Source: Stramenopiles sp. TOSAG23-2 (lineage: Eukaryota > Sar). Taken from it: a DNA stretch of 23,226 nt. Below the pieces are notes generated by a model. The model was given only the letters and a program-made list of their open reading frames with translations, did no database searches and was not told the origin of the DNA. This document shows, one piece after another, positions 16,701 through 23,226 of the stretch. How positions within the stretch are numbered: the stretch's first letter is position 1; every line of letters starts with the position of its first letter. Made by a program: the position numbers and the translations under genes. The stretch is from assembly GCA_900128395.1 (NCBI GenBank), contig LT649493.1:1-23226 (forward strand). The letters run 5' to 3'.

Positions 16701-19158
16701 CAAAACCAAAATTATTATAATAACCATCTTCAACTTGACCCAACCGTTCCTCTGTTAATGATGGGCAAGTCATACCAGGCAAACATAATGTCGTAATTTG
16801 TAAAAAATCTTGTAATCCTGGCAACCTTGGCTGCTTTGCTCCTTCGGCCTTACAATCTAACTTGGATGCTATCTCACTTAATGTTTTATTTGTTGGATCC
16901 TTGTTGTACATTTTGCACAGATCAAATCTTCTAACCATGGTATCTAATTGCCATTTCTTTCGCTGCAATGATATGAAGACATAATGTGAATTATGACTTG
17001 TATAAAATGTCAACGCTTTTCCCACCAGTCGCAATGTATTAATCTGACCAATATACAAAATATTGCCATCAGAAGGTGAAGTGACATAATCATCGCCTTC
17101 AGCGTTGCATTGGTTCAACGTCTCATGTGCTTGAAATATATGCATCAAATAATCACCCGCTGTTGCGTATATCGTAAACACTTGTGCTTCCATTTGCGGA
17201 AGTGTGGCTATGTTTTCCAATGATACCCCGCTAAGCGATGCGTCGCCAGCATCGTGTCCTTGCTGTGCCGGTACGTCAGGTATATTCGCAGACTGTTCCG
17301 GGGATAAATTATTCCGAATATTGTTTTGTAATTGCTTTTGCACATCAGCTGGAGCATCAGGTCCAACACTAGATCTTACGATACAATTTGTATTATATGT
17401 ACTACAATTAGTCTCATCTGCTAATTTTTTGGCTTCATGATTAATTCCTCTCCATGCTATGTCAATTTCAGTAATTTGAGCAGTTGCAGATTTGTAGAAA
17501 TTTGTTTGCGGCCTTGTTTTGCAGACTTTCTCTATTTTATCGTAATACTGCGCATTGCTTTTCAAGACGCTGCAATTATTACTAACTACGCTAGGATTGG
17601 CATCACCTAGACTTGTTTCTACAATTTCAATCATATCCAATTTAAAAATATCACCTTTGTTGCTTTTTTTTGAGGATTCCAAGATCGCCCATAACTTTTG
17701 ATTGTATTTTATATTTGTATCTGGTATTGATGAATGTTGATTATGCGATGTATTTGTTAGTGGGTTTACAACGCTAATATTTGCTTTTTTCTCTTTATCA
17801 TTAATAGGTGGACCACCGAACATAAGCTTAACTAAACCAAATTCAAATTCATCATCTAATTGATAAAATATAAATTGGGTTGCAAATGATTCATCTTTTA
17901 CAACAATTGAGTTCTGAATGTTATAGGTTTCTACTTGTGAGAATCCACATCCAGCACAATTTGCATTTGCATTCCGTCCAATGAATTGAAACGTTTGTAT
18001 ATTATTACTTGGGCAATTCGTTGTACATTTTTCATTTACAATTTGACCACCACTTCCGGGATTCAAATATCCTTTCACTTGATCATATGCTGCTACAAAA
18101 AAATATTTAGATATGGTAAATGCCATCAGTTGTAGGTTATCACAACCATTTCCAGCTTTAAATGGATTGGCCGATTTTCGCTTAGTTGCCGGGCAGTTTA
18201 GAAAAACTTGTTCTACATCAATATTGACAGACGCACTCATAGGTGTGTCTATATCTATCCCCCATGCCTTGTTTACAATAACATCAGCTACTCCATCACC
18301 TGTAGCATTTAATACAACTGGATAAAACATAAATCGATGCTTGTTATTATTTCCTACTACATCAGTATTACTTGATTTATAATATATAACATGAGTCATT
18401 AAATATGCCATACTCTGATTGCGCATAAACCATACTAATGGATTTTTGCCACCACCATATTTTACCGCATCAAACCCACTTGCCTTGTTTGGTCTTGGTA
18501 TTATAATTTGACCGATTCGATTAATGTTCCATGATCGTGATGTACTAGTACCATTGTCCATTATTGGTAAACCAACGTGTAAAATATCAATTAACAATGG
18601 AGCTGCACTATTTTGATCTGTCGCAGTTCCAGCAAATGCAACTGTTTGAGAAGTAGGGTCGGGATTCGCAAGAACTTTTAACGAGCTTAATATATATTTT
18701 GATTCCATATTACTTGCTATATTTTGAAAATTATCTTCCATGAAGACTTGGTTCGATCCTTGGTTGTTTTTTAAATTTGCAGTGTACATTAAACTTAATT
18801 TGTGGTTTGACACTCCGCCCGGAAAGACATTGTACACCATCGTACAATCACTATCCCAATGATCACTATCACATTTGTATTTATTGCCAAACTCTGTTGA
18901 GTTTTGCGTATTAAAAATACCATTGGTTGGTATTCTTGGAATAATAAATGGATTGCGATACTTACACCACGACGGTGATAATGATGCAGATACATCACAT
19001 CTCGTCCTTTGACGTATTGAGTTACAAGTTGATTGTATTGTTTCGTTATCCAAATTATTATTATATGGCAGGGAAGATGCTGTATTACCTATATATAATA
19101 ATATGACCAATCCAAGGAACAATGTAAATTTTTTCATGGTAAATATATATCGATCCAT
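13729..19158 (-). CDS. ABCG-type transporter with giant cysteine-rich N-terminal ectodomain
   Basis: An uninterrupted frame of 1809 codons. The ATG at 19158 is the longest choice; Met8 (19137) starts a cleaner signal peptide (MKKFTLFLGLVILLYIG) and may be the real start. Residues about 30-1080 form a lumenal or extracellular region with many sequons and cysteines, ending in repeats such as CPAGYYCSDPT and CPQGYYCPEGN (about 1033-1069). A membrane segment follows (PIWPYVLMVAVSLGAYCL, about 1083-1105), then a basic linker. The ABCG-type nucleotide-binding domain has Walker A GPSGAGKST (about 1236), ISGGQRKR (about 1344), Walker B FLDEPTSGLDS (about 1365) and H-loop VIHQPRYEIF. Six membrane helices run from about 1516 to the end. 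This reverse NBD-TMD order and the CPxGxYC repeats match the plant ABCG24/28-like half-transporter class, which must dimerise to work. Those relatives have a much shorter N-terminal part, so the roughly 1050-residue ectodomain is exceptional. The substrate is unknown; lipid or sterol export is a family-level guess. Confidence 0.9.
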   Translation of the reverse strand: MDRYIFTMKKFTLFLGLVILLYIGNTASSLPYNNNLDNETIQSTCNSIRQRTRCDVSASLSPSWCKYRNPFIIPRIPTNGIFNTQNSTEFGNKYKCDSDHWDSDCTMVYNVFPGGVSNHKLSLMYTANLKNNQGSNQVFMEDNFQNIASNMESKYILSSLKVLANPDPTSQTVAFAGTATDQNSAAPLLIDILHVGLPIMDNGTSTSRSWNINRIGQIIIPRPNKASGFDAVKYGGGKNPLVWFMRNQSMAYLMTHVIYYKSSNTDVVGNNNKHRFMFYPVVLNATGDGVADVIVNKAWGIDIDTPMSASVNIDVEQVFLNCPATKRKSANPFKAGNGCDNLQLMAFTISKYFFVAAYDQVKGYLNPGSGGQIVNEKCTTNCPSNNIQTFQFIGRNANANCAGCGFSQVETYNIQNSIVVKDESFATQFIFYQLDDEFEFGLVKLMFGGPPINDKEKKANISVVNPLTNTSHNQHSSIPDTNIKYNQKLWAILESSKKSNKGDIFKLDMIEIVETSLGDANPSVVSNNCSVLKSNAQYYDKIEKVCKTRPQTNFYKSATAQITEIDIAWRGINHEAKKLADETNCSTYNTNCIVRSSVGPDAPADVQKQLQNNIRNNLSPEQSANIPDVPAQQGHDAGDASLSGVSLENIATLPQMEAQVFTIYATAGDYLMHIFQAHETLNQCNAEGDDYVTSPSDGNILYIGQINTLRLVGKALTFYTSHNSHYVFISLQRKKWQLDTMVRRFDLCKMYNKDPTNKTLSEIASKLDCKAEGAKQPRLPGLQDFLQITTLCLPGMTCPSLTEERLGQVEDGYYNNFGFEKILCEKGNFCKQGMHPCPIGFKCGKEGMSVPEKCETTQGGLSNCFATGLTEYVDSPNGTISIAPYMPPFPASPGMKQKIVLAKTYHLKDSTPKMVMHKENVLTNCTPGEFCSIGSSIYNDISCPAQTYCLTPSDYVPRICRFPDILCKCPNDVDHICDECPGVQYCKEATIVPESCKAGYVCKLHLGSEAPGDGTRIEPPVECPLTLYCPAGSYDFYPCPAGYYCSDPTVRKICPQGYYCPEGNTVPIKCKLFEVCKEGSNISLPIWPYVLMVAVSLGAYCLTKLYTYIRNKERDKREDHRKQMDMAILNPARQSAIERTIAERTTSENDANKLKSFGYIGEEEVKEIAEKGHSSLLEQRAESSIASSSELSAIADTKFKIDFKFENLGLDIKGSGKSVLKGVTGEIMHGKVTAVMGPSGAGKSTFMTTLAGKAYYGDQTGTVLINGVNESLSKYKRIVGFVPQEDIMMRDMTVKENLQYSGNIRLSSKYNAVEKRRKIRKCIDLLDLREIRHSRIGDENTRGISGGQRKRVNIGLEMVAEPSVLFLDEPTSGLDSTSSLDVCKALRDIADTGITVITVIHQPRYEIFTMFHDVLLLGKGGQTVYLGPSEGAIKYFESIGFFCPARTNPADFFMDVIAGDVKRKGERGKFDAERLFEMWNKHQQRKMPGTNNASVGGIEDNVLVKREQASIWKMFYLFMRRAFTQQGRHLFDIAIDNLFVVVAAFFLGISFVTTPWWEPPAAKSNFVGCPEPVQDMLQKLTVGVSDKILPRASMTLMAMSLAGCASAVRIFGRERIVYFREAAGIDQPRGSIAYFCAKDIASLPQIMFGTFFFQLIFKAIASPLMNNTEVFICLMPVYYCAYGVGMFVSIVVEPNLAQLCGFVFVFVNQLYSGAVSTIPMMQKDVFPLNILYNLSFLRYASENFYLKEAARHQAVSDSLGVRMEDTMDEVFGYSFDNFERNLCAMFAWGIFIRIVTCLIMTLKDRTKKL

Positions 19159-19768
19159 CTACATATATAGCTTTAATTAATAATGAAATTGAATAAATAA
19201 TAGTAGCATACGTATAGATATATATGTTTGTTTGTTTGGATATATGTATGCATACTGTCCGTTATGGTGCATAATATGTGAATTGTTTGTGGCCAAGCTG
19301 GATCTTTCTTTGGATCTTTGTAGATGAAAAAATGTCAAATAATCACAACACTATACTATTTCCCTGTTAATAAGACATTTTATCTTGGCTGAAAATTTCC
19401 CCTACCACCAGTAGTGCGTAGTGGTATTTCTACATTCAAGCTGAATGTATAAAAACTTTAGTTTTCCTACGACATATGCACATATTATACTATATATTTG
19501 TACTTCATTATAATATTTTCATATACTTTTGGGAAAATATACATTTTGGAATTCGTATGTGAAAATTCTCTGTTTCTGTCCTTAAATGGATTTCAGGAGG
19601 GGTTCTCTCTGGTTCTTCCTCCAGCGGTCCGAGTTTTTGCGCACTCAAGGCACCCATTATTATTATTTAATATTTATATTTTTGTATTTATATTTACTAT
19701 GTGCAACATTAGAAAGGAAGAGAGAGGTACATAGAGAGAACTTTACAACGGTTGAACAATAGAAAATC
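19159..19768. other. divergent intergenic region between ABCG-type and VOC genes
   Basis: This 610-base spacer holds the promoters of the genes starting at 19158 (minus) and 19769 (plus). It contains the TACCACCAG element with a short inverted GTGGTA (19403-19426). A 78-codon plus-strand frame (19498-19734) is hydrophobic, has no family character and is more likely leader sequence of the VOC transcript; the segment 19596-19660 within it is less AT-rich. I see no RNA gene. Confidence 0.5.
19403..19426. promoter_or_regulatory. TACCACCAG hairpin element, candidate regulatory site
   Basis: TACCAC (19403-19408) pairs with GTGGTA (19421-19426). The left arm continues as TACCACCAG, the core shared with the elements at 10069 and 22738. 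It lies 245 bases upstream of the ABCG-type start and 343 bases before the VOC start. The role is inferred only. Confidence 0.35.
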
Positions 19769-20281
19769 ATGTCCCGTGCATTTTTACTACGTAGAAATAT
19801 ATTGTCATTGGCAAGAAATTTCACCTCCTCTTCATCTGGTGGATATGAAGCGTCGCAGCCATTTCATTTAGCAGTACCTGTTCACTCACTTAAAGCAGCA
19901 AAAGATTTTTACGGGGGAATTTTAAAATTACCAGAAGGTAGAAGTAGTACCAGTTGGCAAGATTATGATTTATATGGCAACCAATTAGTTTGTCATGTAG
20001 TTGGGGAGGATTATCGTAATACTGATTATTTTAACCCAGTCGACGATGATGAAGTGCCAGTAGCACATTTTGGTGCTTGTCTGTCATCAAGTGCGTTTGA
20101 TGAATTAGCGAATAATTTAAAAGAACATGGTGTAAAATTTATTATTGAACCACATTTGCGTTTTAAAGGGCAACCAGGTGAGCAAAAAACAATGTTTTTT
20201 AAAGATCCATCAAATAACAATCTGGAATTTAAATGCATGTCAAATCCATCTTATTTATTCGAAAGTGAAGGTAATTATTGA
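19769..20281 (+). CDS. VOC/glyoxalase-fold protein with probable mitochondrial presequence
   Basis: A single-exon gene of 170 residues. Residues 1-22 (MSRAFLLRRNILSLARNF) are Arg-rich, hydrophobic and free of acids, as in a mitochondrial targeting peptide. Residues 30-157 are a vicinal oxygen chelate domain of the widespread bacterial 'dioxygenase-domain glyoxalase' type: PFHLAVPV at the start, KDFYGGIL, DLYGNQLVCHV, PVAHFGACL, RFKGQPGEQKTMFFKDP and NNLEFKCM. Candidate metal ligands are His33, His100 and Glu153, with His76 as another possible ligand. The family contains metal-dependent dioxygenases and isomerases, but this subgroup has no agreed substrate. Its strong likeness to bacterial proteins plus a presequence suggests either endosymbiotic or later bacterial ancestry, which needs a tree. 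It converges with the glycosyltransferase gene. Confidence 0.85.
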   Translation: MSRAFLLRRNILSLARNFTSSSSGGYEASQPFHLAVPVHSLKAAKDFYGGILKLPEGRSSTSWQDYDLYGNQLVCHVVGEDYRNTDYFNPVDDDEVPVAHFGACLSSSAFDELANNLKEHGVKFIIEPHLRFKGQPGEQKTMFFKDPSNNNLEFKCMSNPSYLFESEGNY

Positions 20282-20510
20282 AAAATGAAAAAAAGGTACG
20301 GAAAGAGTCTATAATATATGATATGTGATATATATATATATATTTTATATAAATGCATACATATATTTTTATTATATTTTTTAAATATCATATTTTAAAA
20401 TTTTTATTTACTAAAAAATAAAAATTATATTAAAAAATGCGCTGATATGATATCATATGACTATGATAGTTGTTATGGGGTACACAACACACCAAAACTC
20501 TCTTTTTTAA
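20282..20510. other. convergent 3' spacer, AT-rich
   Basis: 229 bases between the ends of the VOC gene (plus) and the glycosyltransferase gene (minus). A TA run lies near 20328-20345, followed by mixed A/T tracts with ATTTTTTAAATATCA-like sequence. Nothing coding is seen. Confidence 0.5.
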
Positions 20511-22451
20511 TTACGAGGAAGACAACAAACAACCTCTGAATATCTTCTCATACTTTTCCATTGTGTTATGTTTCAAATAATCGCGTTTAACTCTAGCTCT
20601 ACCACGTTGTCCAATTCTTTTTCTTTTTTGTTTATTCTGTATTAAATGCAACATAATATTCATGATTTTGTCCATAATAATAATAGATGATGATGATTTT
20701 GACGATGAAGAGGACAATGGAGTAGATAAATCAATTCCAACAGATGCTATATCATCGAGATATTCCATCGATCCACTTTCAAGTCCGAATGCAACTACAG
20801 GTATACCTAAAGCCATAGCTTCTACATTAGATATACAAAGAGTTTCTGTAAGCACAGTTGGATTTAAAAAGATATCAAATTTTGATAAATGTAAAGGTAA
20901 TTCTTTATTATCTACGAATCCTAGAAAGTTTATATCATCAATTACATCTAATTGCTTTGCTAAATATTTCAAATCATTCATCGCTGGGCCATTTCCAATA
21001 ATAACATATTTAGCTTTGATATTGTATTGTAGTTTCAAAACCGATGCTATTGTTATGAATAAACCAATATTTTTTCCATACGCTAAACGAGACACAACAC
21101 CAATTGTTACTAACTTGCCTTTATCTTTCTCATAGGCAGCATGCGTATTAAATTGTTTCTCTACCAATGATGAAGTTGGTGATTCGTCAATATTATTGTT
21201 ATAGTAGTTGATCATATCTCCAACAGATGGGGATATATGACATAATTCAAATGATTGTTGCTTTTTTAACATCATATATTTCTTTACTAAAGTATACGTA
21301 AAAATAGAAGGTGCAATTACTAAATCTATATCTTCGTCTTGCAAAGTCTCGAAATTCCAATGAGACATCTCAACAACAATTCGTTTCACACCAGCATATC
21401 GAGCAGCTCGTATATATATTTTCGTGGAAATATCATCTGGATTTGGAAAGACAGCAATATCTGTTGTCGTAAATACAGTGGTAATATTTTTCCAAACCTC
21501 GTTTAACCAATTTAATTTACTTGCTGGTGCTATGTGATTTTCAATCGTTTGTTCATTTACATGTTTTCTTTTAAAGTCGCTATACATTAATAACAAATTG
21601 GTCGTATATGTTTCATTCAATTGCCAATGTTTATTTACATTATCGATATTAATTCGTACATTTAGCAACGGTACATTGCGTTGATTTAAAGCCTTTTCTA
21701 AGTATTTTCCATTAACACTGTCTGTATTACCCCAAAAATTTAAATATTGAAATTTGAAATATTCATGATGATCATGATTGTTGTTCGTATTAATGTTTGA
21801 CATCTGTTCCAACCATATTATACGCTGACCATCCATTTTCAAATTTCCTAAATATGTGATTGTTTTTGCTTCATGATTACCGGATTTTGCTTGTTTATCA
21901 TTATTTTTTTGTTGTGATAACAATAAGGATGGACATGTTTTTTCAAATAAATCAAAATCTTCTTTGTTATAAGTGTCATATGGCTTTTTCCTAAATGCAT
22001 CAGGTCCAGGTAAAACTGAAAATATTCGCGTTTGTGTATCAATAATTTCGTTTGTACTTAATGAAATCAATTGTAATTCCAATTTGTATGTACCATATAT
22101 TGTGTATGTTACCCAAGCGTTTTTGTTATTAATATAGTCATAAATAATACTTTGTCTTCTTTCTCCTTTACGTAACTTATCAACAGAAGAGGTTGATTCT
22201 AGACTTAATTTTAAAAAATATTTTTTTTCCCGATGTTTGTTATTATTATCATCGTCGCGTACATTCCATTGTATGTTAAACTCGCTATTTTTTGATTGTA
22301 TAATATCTCCTTGCATTGGTGATAATAAAGATAGTTTCCCATCTTTACATTCTCTTTCTTTAGCATTGATAATTGAAAATAATAGTATTAATATAGTAAT
22401 TGTTGTTTTATAATATTTTACATTTGCGTAGGTACTATGTCGCAGTATCAT
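20511..22451 (-). CDS. GT4-type glycosyltransferase with N-terminal beta domain, secretory
   Basis: A single-exon gene of 646 residues starting at the ATG at 22451. Residues about 17-32 (TTITILILLFSIINA) are a signal peptide or signal anchor. Residues 35-150 read as an Ig-like beta sandwich (SPMQGDIIQSKNSEFNIQWNV, YGTYKLELQLISL). The catalytic part has a GT-B fold: an N-terminal Rossmann half (about 190-440) and a C-terminal half with GVVSRLAYGKNI (Arg and Lys that contact the donor phosphates), VIIGNGPAMNDL, INFLGFVDNKELPLHLS and the EX7E motif ETLCISNVE (Glu536 and Glu544) followed by AMALGIPVVAFGLESG. EX7E with SR...K is diagnostic of retaining GT4 enzymes using nucleotide sugars. With the signal sequence this implies a lumenal ER/Golgi or cell-surface glycan role. 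The acceptor is unknown. Asn/Lys-rich inserts and a Ser run (TPLSSSSSKSSSS) are low complexity. It stands alone, with a long upstream region. Confidence 0.87.
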   Translation of the reverse strand: MILRHSTYANVKYYKTTITILILLFSIINAKERECKDGKLSLLSPMQGDIIQSKNSEFNIQWNVRDDDNNNKHREKKYFLKLSLESTSSVDKLRKGERRQSIIYDYINNKNAWVTYTIYGTYKLELQLISLSTNEIIDTQTRIFSVLPGPDAFRKKPYDTYNKEDFDLFEKTCPSLLLSQQKNNDKQAKSGNHEAKTITYLGNLKMDGQRIIWLEQMSNINTNNNHDHHEYFKFQYLNFWGNTDSVNGKYLEKALNQRNVPLLNVRINIDNVNKHWQLNETYTTNLLLMYSDFKRKHVNEQTIENHIAPASKLNWLNEVWKNITTVFTTTDIAVFPNPDDISTKIYIRAARYAGVKRIVVEMSHWNFETLQDEDIDLVIAPSIFTYTLVKKYMMLKKQQSFELCHISPSVGDMINYYNNNIDESPTSSLVEKQFNTHAAYEKDKGKLVTIGVVSRLAYGKNIGLFITIASVLKLQYNIKAKYVIIGNGPAMNDLKYLAKQLDVIDDINFLGFVDNKELPLHLSKFDIFLNPTVLTETLCISNVEAMALGIPVVAFGLESGSMEYLDDIASVGIDLSTPLSSSSSKSSSSIIIMDKIMNIMLHLIQNKQKRKRIGQRGRARVKRDYLKHNTMEKYEKIFRGCLLSSS

Positions 22452-23226
22452 ATTTCTACACTTTTATATATTGTGTGTGTGTGTGTGTGTGTGTATATAC
22501 ATAATATGAAAGGTGATACTAATACAGTGTTGTATATTTTTTAATAATTTAATTCGTAGGAGATATATTTGTGTAGATAGTTGCCTTTTAAGTTTGTTCT
22601 ATATTGCCTTGTTTTAATCTATTGGCAACAATGTTGAAAGGTAATAAAGTTAAAGTAGTCCAGTAGTAGTATTAATAGTTGTTGTTGTAAAGTATAATAT
22701 AGTTGTTTAATTCTAATAACTTGGTATTTTATACAAGTACCACCAGGTGCTAGTACAGTGCTACAAACATACCTGGTGGTAGCTCACAGCTATTAATACA
22801 TACAGTATGTAGCTCTAATCTGGTAATTGGTAATATTATACTGGATTACGTACGTGCGTATACAGCACACACAAGCTGGAAATCTCAGCTTCCCTGCCTC
22901 GTGATCTATGTATCAAATTCTTTAAATTAAGTATATAAGTTCTTGAATATTTAAGTATAATAAAACTAACTTTAATCAGTATATTTTTTGCTATCTAAAT
23001 TAAAAATGATACTATACAGTACTATCTACTATCTAAATCTCCATTAAATATATTACAAGCATAATTAAAATAATAAGGTGCACAAAGTAAAATATTATAG
23101 ATCGGTCCTCTCTATTAGCACAAAAAGTGTTATACTGTCCTTGTCGGCTAAAACAGAAAGTACATATAACAAGAAACGAAATGGCATATTATTTTCCAAT
23201 AGTGTGCCGTTTTAATAATATTATTT
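22452..23226. other. upstream region of the glycosyltransferase gene, non-coding
   Basis: 775 bases with no credible frame. A TG repeat of about 11 units (22472-22494) lies 21 bases upstream of the glycosyltransferase start and is probably in its leader. A GTAGTA/TTGTTG-rich stretch lies at 22660-22690. The hairpin at 22738-22781 is described separately. Beyond 22900 the sequence is plain AT-rich. Confidence 0.5.
22738..22781. promoter_or_regulatory. 11-bp perfect hairpin TACCACCAGGT...ACCTGGTGGTA
   Basis: The left arm is 22738-22748 and the right arm 22771-22781, with a 22-base loop. It lies 287 bases upstream of the glycosyltransferase start. The arms contain the TACCACC/GGTGGTA core found at 10069 and 19403. 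It could be a regulatory site, a structured leader or a short dispersed repeat. Confidence 0.4.

Noticed and set aside
18740-18760. GGTTCGATCC string resembling a tRNA T-loop box
   Set aside because: It lies inside the intact ABCG coding frame and no cloverleaf can be built around it.
19498-19734. 78-codon plus-strand frame before the VOC gene
   Set aside because: Hydrophobic, AT-driven and without family signature; it ends shortly before the VOC start and is more likely leader or promoter sequence.

Overview
The window looks like nuclear DNA of an AT-rich unicellular eukaryote. Genes lie on both strands and are separated by very AT-rich spacers full of TA, CA/TG and trinucleotide runs. Four short GT-AG introns (82-98 bp) can be placed, and TAA and TGA are both used as ordinary stops. 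There are no bacterial-style operons or ribosome binding sites. The gene set (FAM221-type protein, soluble-adenylyl-cyclase-like remnant, ABCG transporter with a giant ectodomain, cyt-b5-less desaturase with a QxxHH box, FAAH-type amidase) fits a flagellated or formerly flagellated protist. I cannot name the lineage. I saw no tRNA, rRNA, CRISPR array or transposase.

Layout. 1-3535: a small, probably secreted protein (minus), a Gln-rich FAM221-family protein (plus) and a secreted protein of unknown function (plus). 3642-5279: a disturbed zone. A minus-strand soluble-adenylyl-cyclase-like remnant has lost its start, most of its second cyclase domain and its ATPase region, and it abuts a 60-codon plus-strand gene tail. 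5688-9865: a three-exon ABCC/MRP-type transporter (minus). 10291-11364: a three-exon fatty acid desaturase (plus). 11620-13503: a membrane-anchored FAAH-like amidase (plus). 13729-19158: a single-exon 1809-residue ABCG-type transporter (minus). 19769-20281: a bacterial-type VOC protein with a presequence (plus). 20511-22451: a GT4-type glycosyltransferase (minus). 22452-23226: a non-coding upstream region.

The middle of the window has a lipid and membrane-transport theme (two ABC transporters, a desaturase and a fatty-amide-hydrolase-like enzyme). Nothing shows that they form one pathway. The most unusual signals are: the two desaturase introns are near-copies of each other (introner-like); all four introns share a TCTAAC branch-site-like motif; a TACCACCAGGT hairpin element recurs 200-290 bp upstream of three minus-strand genes; and the cyclase remnant meets the orphan tail at a sharp breakpoint that lacks the local splice signals.
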